Assembly: GCA_002336895.1 (NCBI GenBank)
Contig: DDFC01000039.1
Span: 91,748-155,747 of the forward strand
Source: Verrucomicrobiaceae bacterium UBA1938
GTDB lineage: Bacteria; Verrucomicrobiota; Verrucomicrobiia; Verrucomicrobiales; Verrucomicrobiaceae
DNA length: 64,000 nt
Direction: 5' to 3'
Shown: piece by piece, positions 9,028 to 17,849 of the stretch
Layout of the letters: every line of letters starts with the position of its first letter
Position numbering within the stretch: the first letter of the stretch is position 1
Translations under genes and position numbers: made by a program
The notes under the pieces: generated by a model
The model's input: the letters and a program-made list of their open reading frames with translations, nothing else
Told to the model about the DNA's origin: nothing
Database searches by the model: none

Positions 9028-10242
9028 TCAGCCCACCACTTTCGGCAAGCTATCCAGCAGCGCCGCCGCACACGCCTCAGCAAACTCCGGCGCATTGACC
9101 TCGCAGTCCAGCGCCACGAGCGGGATGCCGGGCCGCAGGTTCTGGCGGATGGCATCGAACAGGGACGCGTCCGCCTCGGCATCGTGGAAAGGTTTGCCTG
9201 CCGCACTGATGATGCTGATGGCTTTCAGAGGCAGCAGCACCGTCACAGGTCCTGTGTAGGCATTGGCTTTCTCCGCCAAAATGCGCCCCAGCTCCGCGCA
9301 TTCAGCCGCATTGGTGCGCATCAGCGTGACCTGCGGGTTGTGAATGTAGAAGGTGCGACCCTCAAACTTCGCGGGCACGCTGGCGCGCTCGCCGAAGTTC
9401 ACCATGTCCAGGCAGCCCGGGGTGATGATGGCCGGGATGCCCGCCTTTGCAGCCGCGTCCAGACGAGTCGGCCCCGCGCCGAGAATGCCCCCCACCAGTT
9501 CATCAGCCCACTCAGTGGTGGTGATGTCCAGCACTCCGGCAAACATGCCGCTCTCGATGAGCGATTCCATGATCTTCCCACCCGTGCCGGTGGCGTGGAA
9601 GACGAGCACTTCGTAGCCCGCGTCTTCGAGAATCTTCTTGGCCTTGTTCACACACTCGGTCGTGTTGCCAAACATGGAGGCGGCGATCAGCGGCTTGTCC
9701 TCGCCTGTGGGCACGGCGGTTTCCACCATGCCGCAGATGGCTCCGGCTGCACGGGCCAGCAGCACGCGGGAGATGCGATTGATGCCGCTGACATCCACGA
9801 TGCTGGGAAACATCACAATATCCTTGGTTCCAACATACGGCGCCACATTGCCTGCCGCCAGCGTGGACACCATCACCTTTGGAAAGCCCACCGGCAGCGC
9901 CCGCATGGCCGCCGTGCCGATGGCTGTGCCACCACCACCGCCGAGGGAGATGACACCCTGCACCTTGCCACTGGAAACCAGCGCCGACAAAAACGCCGCC
10001 GCCGCACCGGCCATCGCCGTCACCGCCTCGCCACGGTCCTTGCGCTCCATGATGCCAGCCAGATCCACTCCACCCGCAGCAGCCACCTGCTCCCGCGTCA
10101 CATCCGGCCGCACCTGCGGCGCATCGCCGCTGCCGGTGTCGATCAGGAGCGTCTGGTGCCCGCGTGCACGGATGATCTCCGCCACATAGGCGTGTTCATG
10201 ACCTTTGGTGTCGAGGGTGCCGAGGACTGCGATGGTTGCCAT
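9028..10242 (-). CDS. Tm-1-like ATP-binding domain protein (UPF0261)
   Basis: A 404-residue protein starting MATIAVLGTLDTKGHEHAYV, the hallmark of UPF0261/Tm-1-like proteins, with a glycine-rich SLGGGGGTAIGTAAMRALP segment near residue 100 and a later VFHATGTGGKIMESLI segment. Length matches the family (about 400). The plant Tm-1 protein inhibits tobamovirus replication and binds ATP. Bacterial members often sit next to a phosphoenolpyruvate-mutase-like TIM-barrel gene, which is absent here. Bacterial function is not established. Confidence 0.88.
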   Translation of the reverse strand: MATIAVLGTLDTKGHEHAYVAEIIRARGHQTLLIDTGSGDAPQVRPDVTREQVAAAGGVDLAGIMERKDRGEAVTAMAGAAAAFLSALVSSGKVQGVISLGGGGGTAIGTAAMRALPVGFPKVMVSTLAAGNVAPYVGTKDIVMFPSIVDVSGINRISRVLLARAAGAICGMVETAVPTGEDKPLIAASMFGNTTECVNKAKKILEDAGYEVLVFHATGTGGKIMESLIESGMFAGVLDITTTEWADELVGGILGAGPTRLDAAAKAGIPAIITPGCLDMVNFGERASVPAKFEGRTFYIHNPQVTLMRTNAAECAELGRILAEKANAYTGPVTVLLPLKAISIISAAGKPFHDAEADASLFDAIRQNLRPGIPLVALDCEVNAPEFAEACAAALLDSLPKVVG

Positions 10243-10375
10243 GAGGGAAGGATAAAAGCGGTGCGCGAAAGAACAGCAACCATTTCACACCTGCTCCTAT
10301 CTGGAGTGCACCCGGCTTTACCCTCATTTTAAAATCGCCCGTGCCATTGCGTGCGTGTATGTCATAATAAGCCAC

Positions 10376-10591
10376 ATGCCAGCAGCTTCTACAGTCTCAG
10401 CGCTTCCATTGTCCGTGCAAGATCGGCTTCGTCTCGCCAAAACGGCGCTCGAAACCTATCGCACGAGCTGCTTTTGGTCCCTGGCTCCCAATTTTGTGGT
10501 CGATGAATCCACCCTGCCAATCATCATCGCAGGACTGCGTAAACACGGGGACCGCATCGCATTTCAGGTCGCCGCTCAGTTATGCCGTTAA
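10376..10591 (+). CDS. Small hypothetical protein paired with an AbiEii-like nucleotidyltransferase
   Basis: A 71-residue protein from ATG 10376; an in-frame ATG at 10355 would add seven residues. No named domain is recognised, but the core (ETYRTSCFWSLAPNFVVDES, then PIIIAGLRKHGD) looks conserved rather than random. Its end overlaps the start of the nucleotidyltransferase gene by ten bases, so the two are translationally coupled. The arrangement resembles antitoxin-first order in AbiE-type systems, though it is not an AbiEi winged-helix antitoxin. The antitoxin role is a guess from position. Confidence 0.6.
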   Translation: MPAASTVSALPLSVQDRLRLAKTALETYRTSCFWSLAPNFVVDESTLPIIIAGLRKHGDRIAFQVAAQLCR

Positions 10592-11379
10592 CTGCCTTCC
10601 AACACGAGGTCTTCGCCACTCTCAGGCGCAGTCGCAGCCCCAACAGTTTCGTCTTTGGTGCCACCGTGCTGAATGCTGCGGCGCAAACTCCGCGCTATTC
10701 AAGAGACATCGACATCTGCCACGACTTGGAAACAGCCGTGGCCGAGTCTGCAGCAGCGGATGAAGCGGCGCTGATTGCTGCGGGTTACACGGTCTCCTGG
10801 CAGCTGCGCCAGCCCATGTTTCAGCGTGCCATCGTCACCCGGCATGATGGCAGCGTGAAGCTGGAATGGGTCTATGATTCCGCCTTCCGCTTCTATCCAG
10901 TAGAACCGGATGATGAACTCGGATGGCGGCTGCACTTTGCGGACGCAGCCACCAATAAACTGCTCGCACTTTCTGGGCGTGCTGAACCCCGTGATTTTGT
11001 AGATGCCATCCATCTGCACGAAAACTACCTCTCTCTGGGCACGCTGGCTTGGGCGGCCGCAGGCAAGGATGAGGGGCTCAATCCACGGCTCATTCTAGAT
11101 CTCGCAGACCGCTTTGCCCGTTACCGGCAGTCGGACATCGACAGCCTGCATCTCGCCACCCCGTTCAGTCTTCTAGACCTCAAGGCCCGGTGGTCGGCGG
11201 CCATTGAAGAGGGACGACAGCTTGTGGAAAAGCTGCCCGCAGTCGAAATCGGCTGTCTCTACCTGGACCCAAAAACGAAAACGCCTGTCTCACCCATTCC
11301 TGATTCCCCCTCTTTGGACCAGCTTGTCCGCCATTACGGTTCCGTGGGTGGTTCCTGGCCGCAGGTGGTCAATCGGTAG
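10582..11379 (+). CDS. AbiEii/AbiGii-like nucleotidyltransferase protein
   Basis: A 265-residue protein with nucleotidyltransferase-fold features: a G-x-T loop in FVFGATVLNAAAQ followed by SRDIDICHD, which supplies the two catalytic aspartates. The family's helical signature NKLLALSGRAEPRDFVDAIH appears around residues 118-137. AbiEii proteins transfer nucleotides and act as toxins in type IV-like toxin-antitoxin and phage-abortive systems. The overlapping small gene upstream would be the partner. Its length and motifs fit an intact enzyme. Toxicity and target are untested inference. Confidence 0.72.
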   Translation: MPLTAFQHEVFATLRRSRSPNSFVFGATVLNAAAQTPRYSRDIDICHDLETAVAESAAADEAALIAAGYTVSWQLRQPMFQRAIVTRHDGSVKLEWVYDSAFRFYPVEPDDELGWRLHFADAATNKLLALSGRAEPRDFVDAIHLHENYLSLGTLAWAAAGKDEGLNPRLILDLADRFARYRQSDIDSLHLATPFSLLDLKARWSAAIEEGRQLVEKLPAVEIGCLYLDPKTKTPVSPIPDSPSLDQLVRHYGSVGGSWPQVVNR

Positions 11380-11461
11380 TTTGGGCGGAATTCCACGGCA
11401 TTTTCCCCCGCCTCCGGCATTGAACCCGGCCGATTCCTCGCCAAGTCAGGGGGTCCCACCC

Positions 11462-13849
11462 ATGTCCAAAGCCGTTTTCCGCTCCATCCCCCTCCGCGAT
11501 CTCACCGCCGACCAGCTTCTTGACCTCTCCAAGCGCATGAAGCTCTCGCTCTCACGCGCCGACATGCTGGCCGTGCAGAAGATCTATCAGGACGAAGGCC
11601 GCGAGCCCACGGACGTCGAGATGGAAGTCATCGCCCAGACCTGGAGCGAGCACTGCAAGCACCGCATCTTTGGTGCGAAGATCACGCACGTGCTGGACGG
11701 CAAGGAGGAGACCGTGGACGGTCTCTTCAAGACCTACATCCGCGCCGTCACCGAGGAGATCTGCAAGAACAAGCCCGACTTCGTGCTCAGCGCCTTTGAG
11801 GACAACGCCGGCTTCGTCCGCCTGGACGACGACAAGGCCGTGTGCCTCAAGGTGGAGACTCACAATCACCCCAGCGCCATCGAACCCTACGCCGGTGCCA
11901 ATACCGGCCTCGGCGGCGTGATCCGCGACATCCTCGGCGCTGGCAAAGGTGCCAAGCCCGTCGCCTCCATCGACGTCTTCTGCTTCGGCCCGCCTGACAT
12001 CGAGCAGGACCAGATCAAGGCCAAGGACGTCATCCATCCCCTCGGCGTCATGCGTGGCGTGGTGCGCGGCGTACGCGACTACGGCAACCGCATGGGCATC
12101 CCCACCGTCAATGGAGCGATCCAGTTTGACGACACCTTCATTTACAATCCCCTCGTCTTCTGCGGCACCGCCGGCATCATCCCCATCAAGGACATCGCCA
12201 AGGAGGTGAAGCCCGGCCACCTGCTCATCGCCGCGGGCGGCCGCACCGGCAAGGACGGCCTCAAAGGCGCCACCTTCTCCTCCGCCGAGCTCACCACCGA
12301 CTCCCACGAAGAAGACCAGACCGCCGTGCAGATCGGCAATCCCATCGAGGAAAAGAAGGCCGCCGACTTTGTGCTCGCCGCACGTGAGAAGGGCCTCATC
12401 CAGTTCGTCACCGACTGCGGTGCCGGTGGCTTCAGCTCCGCCGCGGGTGAAATGCTGCGCGAGACAGGCGGCGAAGTGTGGCTGGAAAACGCCCCGCTCA
12501 AGGCCCCCGACCTCGAAAGCTGGCAGGTCTTCATCAGTGAATCCCAGGAGCGTATGGTCATCGCCATCGAGGAAAAAGACCTCCCTGCCATGCAGGAGCT
12601 GGCCGACATTTATCAGACCGAGCTCTGCGTGCTCGCCAAGGCCGACGGCTCCCAGCGCCTGAAGGTGCTGCACCACGGCACCACCGTGTGTGATCTCCAC
12701 GTGGCCGCCCTTCATGAAGCCCCGCGCCGCGAGATGAAGGCCAAATGGCGCACCCAGCCCGCGGTAAAGCCCGCAGTGCCTGTGCGCCCGGAATCCTGGA
12801 CCGAGACCCTCAAGACCCTCCTCTCAGACTTTGCCATCGTCTCCCGCGAGCCCATCATCCGCGAGTACGACCACGAGGTGCAGGGCAACACTGTCCTCAA
12901 GCCCCTGGCCGGCGCCTCCGGCGATGCTCCGCAGGACGGCAGCGTCATCCGCGTGGATGGCAGCAACCAGCTCGTGGCCATGGCCTGCGCCCTCCTTCCT
13001 GAGTGGGGCAAAACCGACCCCAACCTCATGGGCCGCGCCGTCGTCGATGAGTGCATGCGCCAGCTCGTGGCCATGGGCTCCAATCCCGACCGCATCGCCA
13101 TTCTGGACAACTTCTGCATGGGCAACCCCGACAGCGAGCGCGAGCTCGGTGCTCTCGTGGAGTGCACCAAGGGCATGGCCAAAACCGCCACCGCCTACGC
13201 CACCCCCTTCGTCTCCGGCAAGGACAGCTTCTACAACTACTTCGTCACCGATGAAGGCCCCGTCTCCATCCCCGTCACGCTGCTCGTCAGCGGCTTCGGA
13301 ATCGTGGAGGATGCCAAGCACGTTGTGGGAGCCTCCCTGCGCCGCGTCGGCAGCAGCATCGCCATCCTTGGCAAAGCCAGCGCCGGTCTGCGTGGCAGCA
13401 TCGTGGCCAAGTACACCAAGGGTATCGGCATGGACGCCGCCCCCGACTTCTGCGAAGTGGAAAGCCTCGCTGCCTACCGCCGCTACTATGAGCTGGTGAA
13501 GCAGGGCGCCATCCTCAGCGCCCACGATATCGGCGAAGGCGGCCTCGCCGTCGCCCTGGCCGAGATGGCCTTCAGCGGCAAAGCCGGCCTCCGCATCGCC
13601 ACCGACAAGATGCCAGCCGCCTCCGGTCTCACCACCGCCGAGCTTCTCTTTGGCGAGACCCCCGGCCGCCTCCTCGTCGAGATCGACCCCGAGCATGTCG
13701 AAGCCGCCGAAGCCGCAGGCCTCGTCATCATCGGCGACTCCACTCGCGACCCCTACCTCTACATCTCCCACAACGGCACCACCCTCATCGACTCCCCAGT
13801 CGATCAGCTCAAGCCCCTGTGGCGCGACGGGCTGGTGAAGTATTATTGA
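11462..13849 (+). CDS. purL: Phosphoribosylformylglycinamidine synthase subunit PurL
   Basis: From ATG 11462 the protein has 795 residues, within the range of the small, multi-subunit type of PurL. It catalyses ATP-dependent amidation of FGAR to FGAM, step four of purine synthesis, with PurQ and PurS. Visible signatures are WSEHCKHRIFG (catalytic His region), THNHPSAIEPYAGANTGLGG, and SAHDIGEGGLAVALAEMAFSG near the end. The long in-frame extension upstream overlaps the preceding gene and is rejected. PurQ and PurS are not in the window. A G-rich stretch lies a few bases before the ATG. Confidence 0.95.
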   Translation: MSKAVFRSIPLRDLTADQLLDLSKRMKLSLSRADMLAVQKIYQDEGREPTDVEMEVIAQTWSEHCKHRIFGAKITHVLDGKEETVDGLFKTYIRAVTEEICKNKPDFVLSAFEDNAGFVRLDDDKAVCLKVETHNHPSAIEPYAGANTGLGGVIRDILGAGKGAKPVASIDVFCFGPPDIEQDQIKAKDVIHPLGVMRGVVRGVRDYGNRMGIPTVNGAIQFDDTFIYNPLVFCGTAGIIPIKDIAKEVKPGHLLIAAGGRTGKDGLKGATFSSAELTTDSHEEDQTAVQIGNPIEEKKAADFVLAAREKGLIQFVTDCGAGGFSSAAGEMLRETGGEVWLENAPLKAPDLESWQVFISESQERMVIAIEEKDLPAMQELADIYQTELCVLAKADGSQRLKVLHHGTTVCDLHVAALHEAPRREMKAKWRTQPAVKPAVPVRPESWTETLKTLLSDFAIVSREPIIREYDHEVQGNTVLKPLAGASGDAPQDGSVIRVDGSNQLVAMACALLPEWGKTDPNLMGRAVVDECMRQLVAMGSNPDRIAILDNFCMGNPDSERELGALVECTKGMAKTATAYATPFVSGKDSFYNYFVTDEGPVSIPVTLLVSGFGIVEDAKHVVGASLRRVGSSIAILGKASAGLRGSIVAKYTKGIGMDAAPDFCEVESLAAYRRYYELVKQGAILSAHDIGEGGLAVALAEMAFSGKAGLRIATDKMPAASGLTTAELLFGETPGRLLVEIDPEHVEAAEAAGLVIIGDSTRDPYLYISHNGTTLIDSPVDQLKPLWRDGLVKYY

Positions 13850-13889
13850 TTCGCCTTCGGAAGCTGAGTCTGCTTGAGTCGCTGGCCGA

Positions 13890-15038
13890 GTGCCATCCCC
13901 TCAGGCCATACTCAAATCCTTCGCCCTCATGCTGGCGCTGTTCGCGGTGCCGCTGACTCTCTTCGGGCTGTGCTGTGTCATCACCTGGCAGGGCCTGCTG
14001 CTCAGCGCCGCCGCAGGATTGCTCGGCGTGGGGCCTCTGCTGTACTGGATCGGGGATGAGCGCGGCTCTGTGCTGCAGATGCGGCTTGGGATCATCTTCG
14101 TGCTGGCAGCGTGCATCGGCTCAGCGGCGGTGCTTTGGCAGACTCCGGATGCCCGCACACTGGAGACGGCACGGATTCACTCGCGCTATTCCGATGGTGG
14201 CTGGCATTACGATCGCTTTTCCATCGGCTCGGTGCTGCCGGAGACTGACCAGATCCATCTGGGCTATGCCGTGGCCTCGGCGTTTGACCCCTTTTTCAAT
14301 CAGAAGCAACGTCGGGAGCTTGGTGCGCTGACAGATGCCATCTATGCCGAGATCCAGGCGGATGCAGACTTCACCGCCGCAGGCTCCGCGCTGCCAATGA
14401 TCTACCGTGAAATGACCTTCGGGCAATTCCGTGACGGGCATTACTTCCACTACATTCCTGCGAAGGTGGACCGCACCAAGCCCACCCCTGCCCTCGTCTT
14501 TCTGCACGGCAGCGGTGGCAACTTCAAAGCCTACATCTGGCTGCTCTCAAAGATCGCAGATGAGCTGGGCATCACGGTGATCGCGCCCACCTTTGGGCTT
14601 GGAAACTGGGAGAAGAAAGGCGGCTATGAGGCCATCACCCGCGCCATCACCGATGCGGGAAAGCACGCCGCCATCGACCCGGAGCAGATTCACCTCATGG
14701 GCCTTTCCAACGGCGGCAAGGGGATGTGCCTGGCGGAGTCCTCCGAGGGGCCCAAATTTCGCACGCTGATTTTCCTCTCCACCGTGCTGCACAACCGCAT
14801 CAGCCCATCCAGCTTGGCCACCCGTTTGAAAGACCGCCCGGCGCTTGTCCTTTCAGGCGGCAGCGATGACCGTGTGCCGTGGGATTATGTGTCGGGCTAT
14901 GCTGAGAAATTGGAGAGTGGCGGCATGCGCGTGACCATCCGCTGCTTTGAGCAGGACGATCATTTCCTCTTTTTCAGAAAACGCACGGAGGTGCTGCAGA
15001 TCATCAGCCGGTGGATCGGCGACAACGCGGCGCTCTGA
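13890..15038 (+). CDS. Membrane-anchored alpha/beta hydrolase
   Basis: A 382-residue protein with a GTG start. The first 90 residues hold about three hydrophobic helices, so the catalytic part is probably tethered to the membrane. The rest is an alpha/beta hydrolase: oxyanion-type FLHGSGGN, nucleophile elbow GLSNGG with Ser near residue 272, acid in SGGSDDRVPW, and His in DDHFLFF. The substrate cannot be read from sequence; an esterase or peptidase role is likely. It converges on the next gene with only 18 bases between stops. Confidence 0.78.
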   Translation: MPSPQAILKSFALMLALFAVPLTLFGLCCVITWQGLLLSAAAGLLGVGPLLYWIGDERGSVLQMRLGIIFVLAACIGSAAVLWQTPDARTLETARIHSRYSDGGWHYDRFSIGSVLPETDQIHLGYAVASAFDPFFNQKQRRELGALTDAIYAEIQADADFTAAGSALPMIYREMTFGQFRDGHYFHYIPAKVDRTKPTPALVFLHGSGGNFKAYIWLLSKIADELGITVIAPTFGLGNWEKKGGYEAITRAITDAGKHAAIDPEQIHLMGLSNGGKGMCLAESSEGPKFRTLIFLSTVLHNRISPSSLATRLKDRPALVLSGGSDDRVPWDYVSGYAEKLESGGMRVTIRCFEQDDHFLFFRKRTEVLQIISRWIGDNAAL

Positions 15039-15044
15039 CGCCCT

Positions 15045-15066
15045 GCCCCGCCCCAGTTAGCGGGGC
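15045..15066. terminator. Short GC-rich hairpin between convergent genes
   Basis: Arms GCCCCG (15045-15050) and CGGGGC (15061-15066) enclose a ten-base loop between the stops of the hydrolase and the TPR gene. Its position suits a bidirectional terminator, but there is no clear T-run on either strand. Confidence 0.35.
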
Positions 15067-17057
15067 CTGCCTTTGTTGGCCAGCGCCACCTTGGCGGCCT
15101 CGATCAGGCGCTCCAGCTGAGGGTCATTTGGCTGCACCTGGGCGGCGGCTTCATAATGATCCAGCGCACGGTGTGGCAGGCCGGTCTGGTAATAGACCAG
15201 GCCCAGGGCCTTGTGCGCCTGCGGATCACCCGGCATGGCGTGCAAAATATCCCGGAAGACGGCAACGGCCTCGTCATACCGGCCCACTCCAGCAAGGCTC
15301 AGCCCCAGGGTGAAAGCCACCGGCGGCTTGGTCGTGGCGTTGCTGTCCAGCTTGATGAGCTGCATCGTGGTGTCCAGGGCCTCCTTGGGACGATTGAGCC
15401 TGAGGAGGGAGTTGGAGAGATTGAGCAGCCCGTTCTGAAAACGCGGCTCCACTTTGAGCGCCTCACGGAAGCAGTGCACCGCCTTCTCGGTTTTGCCGGC
15501 GTCCGAGTAGGCGGCGCCCAGATTGCCCCAGGTGCGGTACTTGCCCGGGCTCTTGGCCACGGTGTCCTCCCAGAGGCTTTCGCGTGTGCGCCAGACGTTG
15601 TTGCGAATGCAGGTCTTCCAGGAGAGCGCCCCCACGCAGAGCAGGGTGAACGCAGGAACCCCGATGCGCAGCGCATGCCGGTGCAGGCCGCTGCAGCGCA
15701 GCCAGTCCAGCAGACAGGCCACCATGACCATGATGCCGATGGATGGCAGGTAGGAGCGGTGCTCCGCCACCAGGTCTGGCAGCGGAACCAGCCCGGAGGA
15801 CACAAACACGGTGAGCAGAAACCAGAGCACGCAGGCAAAGCCAAGGGCGAAGCGTGCATCCTCCCGGTGCCGCCGGAAGAGCCAGGCAGTCGCCGACACC
15901 AGCGCGGCAAGAACCGCCACCGCCTGCAGCACCGGCCCCTGCCAGATGGAATCGTAGAGCGGCCACTCAGGATCGAGATTCATGCCCATGGGCCAGAACA
16001 TCTGCCGCAGGTAGTGCGTCATGACGGTGAGCTCCGTCACGATGTAATGCCAGTGGTTGAGCGGATCATCCCGGGAGTTCACGATGTTAATGGCCGCATG
16101 CAGATCATGCCCGCCGTGCTGGGCGGATGACGTCATGAGCACAAGCCCCGGAATGAGCGGCATGAGCAGCAGCAGCGGCAGCGCACGCAGCAGGGCCGGC
16201 CGCAGGCGCGTGCCCAGCACCAGCCAGTCCAGCAGCAGGGCCAGCAGCGGCACCATCACGGCGTCTTCTTTCGTCTGCATGGCCAGCAGCGCCGCCAGCA
16301 CTGCACCGGCGCGCAGAAACCTCCCCCCCCAGCGCTCCTGGATGTGGAATGAGGCAAAGTAGAGCCACAGGCAGAGCAGGGAAAAAAGCACCACCAGGGA
16401 GGTGAAGCGCTGAATGATGTAAGTCACTGACTCCGTGGCCAGAGGATGTGCTGCAAAGAACAGGGCTGCTGCGGCCGAGATGAAGATCACGGAGCTGCGC
16501 TGCATTTTCCGCTCCCGGGATGAATGGCCGAGCAGCATGCTGACCAGCGCATAGACCAGCACTGCATTGAGCGCATGCACCGCCACATTCACCAGCCGGT
16601 ACCAGTGGGGCTGGAATTCACCCAGCAGATAGTTCAGGCGAAAGCTGGCATAGGCAACAGGGCGCAGCACCGCATTGACGGCATAGTCAGGATCAGAACC
16701 GATCCTGGCAGGGCGGTTGACAAACTCGTCAAAATTTTTCAAGTAGTCAAAAATGGTACCTTCCCTGAAAAATGGATTGTCTTTGAGGTAAGTATGATCA
16801 TCAAAATCCATGGGAAAGTCTGCCGTCCAGAAATAAAGGACTGCGCAGAGCCCGACAAGCACTGCGGCTACTGCGGCATGAACCCACGCCCGAGACCTCG
16901 CGGCAGCCGGGGGGTGGCAGCTGGGGGGCGCGGCGGCAGGCTCAGCCCCCGCAGGCGCCTCCGCTGCTGCGCAAAGCTCTGAGATTTCCACCTTGGAAGC
17001 AGCAGCTGGTGCCACTGCTTTGCGTTCTGAATGCTTCTTGCGGCTGCGTTTCGACAT
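15057..17057 (-). CDS. Multi-TM/TPR protein resembling O-mannosyltransferase (TMTC-like)
   Basis: Starting at ATG 17057 (MSKRSRKKHSERK) gives 666 residues. After a basic and Ala-rich cytoplasmic start come about ten or more membrane helices, with an extracytoplasmic YLKDNPFFREGTIFDYLKN loop near residues 95-113 that resembles the first loop of GT-C transferases. The C-terminal 180 residues form tetratricopeptide repeats (WGNLGAAYSDAGKTEKAVHC and following units). The layout matches TMTC-like O-mannosyltransferases, widely annotated in bacteria only as TPR proteins. Donor and acceptor are unknown. It is separated by about 114 bases from the operon downstream on the same strand. Confidence 0.72.
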   Translation of the reverse strand: MSKRSRKKHSERKAVAPAAASKVEISELCAAAEAPAGAEPAAAPPSCHPPAAARSRAWVHAAVAAVLVGLCAVLYFWTADFPMDFDDHTYLKDNPFFREGTIFDYLKNFDEFVNRPARIGSDPDYAVNAVLRPVAYASFRLNYLLGEFQPHWYRLVNVAVHALNAVLVYALVSMLLGHSSRERKMQRSSVIFISAAAALFFAAHPLATESVTYIIQRFTSLVVLFSLLCLWLYFASFHIQERWGGRFLRAGAVLAALLAMQTKEDAVMVPLLALLLDWLVLGTRLRPALLRALPLLLLMPLIPGLVLMTSSAQHGGHDLHAAINIVNSRDDPLNHWHYIVTELTVMTHYLRQMFWPMGMNLDPEWPLYDSIWQGPVLQAVAVLAALVSATAWLFRRHREDARFALGFACVLWFLLTVFVSSGLVPLPDLVAEHRSYLPSIGIMVMVACLLDWLRCSGLHRHALRIGVPAFTLLCVGALSWKTCIRNNVWRTRESLWEDTVAKSPGKYRTWGNLGAAYSDAGKTEKAVHCFREALKVEPRFQNGLLNLSNSLLRLNRPKEALDTTMQLIKLDSNATTKPPVAFTLGLSLAGVGRYDEAVAVFRDILHAMPGDPQAHKALGLVYYQTGLPHRALDHYEAAAQVQPNDPQLERLIEAAKVALANKGRPR

Positions 17058-17144
17058 GATTCTCAAGGATTTGTTACTCTCGTATTTTGCCTCGAAAGGC
17101 CTCCTTTGAGCAAAAGACATGCCGTGTGGTCATCATCACCACAG

Positions 17145-17167
17145 CCGCTAAAGCTGACGCTCAGCGG
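17145..17167 (-). terminator. Hairpin downstream of the response regulator gene
   Basis: Just after the regulator stop, reading on the minus strand, arms CCGCT and AGCGG enclose an alternative inner stem GCTGA/TCAGC. A further GGTGC/GCACC stem lies across the stop codon. The position fits transcript termination for the six-gene operon, but no T-run follows. Confidence 0.3.
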
Positions 17168-17171
17168 GTGC

Positions 17172-17849
17172 TCAGGCACCGTGGTCGCGCACCCACTGCC
17201 CTGCACGCAGATACAGCTCGGCGGCGCTGCGCAGCTGCAGTTTTTCCTTGATGCGTGCACGGTAGGTTTCGACGGTGGACTCCCCTAAGTTTAACGTCTG
17301 CGCGATTTCCCGGGTGCTCTTACCCCGGCCGAGCATCTGGAAGACCTCCAGCTCACGGTCTGCCAGCGTCTCCATGCCGGCCAGCTCGGAGTTGCTGCGC
17401 TTTTGCGTCATGCGCTCCAGCAGCTTGGCGGTCATCTGGCGGCTGGCATAGACATCCCCGCGCATCACGCAGCGAATGGCCTCGATCACCTCGCTGGAGG
17501 CTTCGTTCTTGGTGATGTAGCCCTTGGCTCCGGCACGCAGCGCACGCTCGGCATACAGCTCCTCGTCGTGCATGGAGAGCACGAGCACATTGATGTCCAG
17601 GCCCTGCGCCTTGATGTCCTTCAGCAGCTCCAGCCCGCTGGAGCCATGCAGCGTGATGTCCACGATGGCGATGTCGGGCTTGGTCTCCAGGATCAGGCGC
17701 ATGGCATCGCGGATGTTGTCCGCCTCTCCGCAGACAGACATGCCGAGATCACGGTCAATGAGCTGGCCCAGATGCTCGCGGAACATGGGGTGGTCTTCCA
17801 CGAGGAGGACTTTGTAACCGTTGGGTTCTTTCACTTCATTTTTTTTCAT
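17172..17849 (-). CDS. NarL/LuxR-type response regulator
   Basis: A 225-residue two-domain regulator. The receiver domain (about 13-130) has acidic pocket VEDHP, phosphoacceptor Asp in IAIVDITLHG, and a Lys in GAKGYITK. The LuxR-type helix-turn-helix (about 160-215) reads LADRELEVFQMLGRGKSTRE then QTLNLGESTVETY. Its start overlaps the end of the histidine kinase gene by 14 bases, making a cognate pair. It is the last gene of an operon that begins with sugar-modifying enzymes. DNA targets are not evident. Confidence 0.92.
   Translation of the reverse strand: MKKNEVKEPNGYKVLLVEDHPMFREHLGQLIDRDLGMSVCGEADNIRDAMRLILETKPDIAIVDITLHGSSGLELLKDIKAQGLDINVLVLSMHDEELYAERALRAGAKGYITKNEASSEVIEAIRCVMRGDVYASRQMTAKLLERMTQKRSNSELAGMETLADRELEVFQMLGRGKSTREIAQTLNLGESTVETYRARIKEKLQLRSAAELYLRAGQWVRDHGA

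Noticed and set aside
11204..11461. N-terminal extension of PurL by 86 residues
   Set aside because: It overlaps the nucleotidyltransferase gene in another frame, and PurL homology starts after ATG 11462.
12824..13771. Long minus-strand frame opposite purL
   Set aside because: Gly/Ala/Val-rich shadow of a conserved purL coding sequence.
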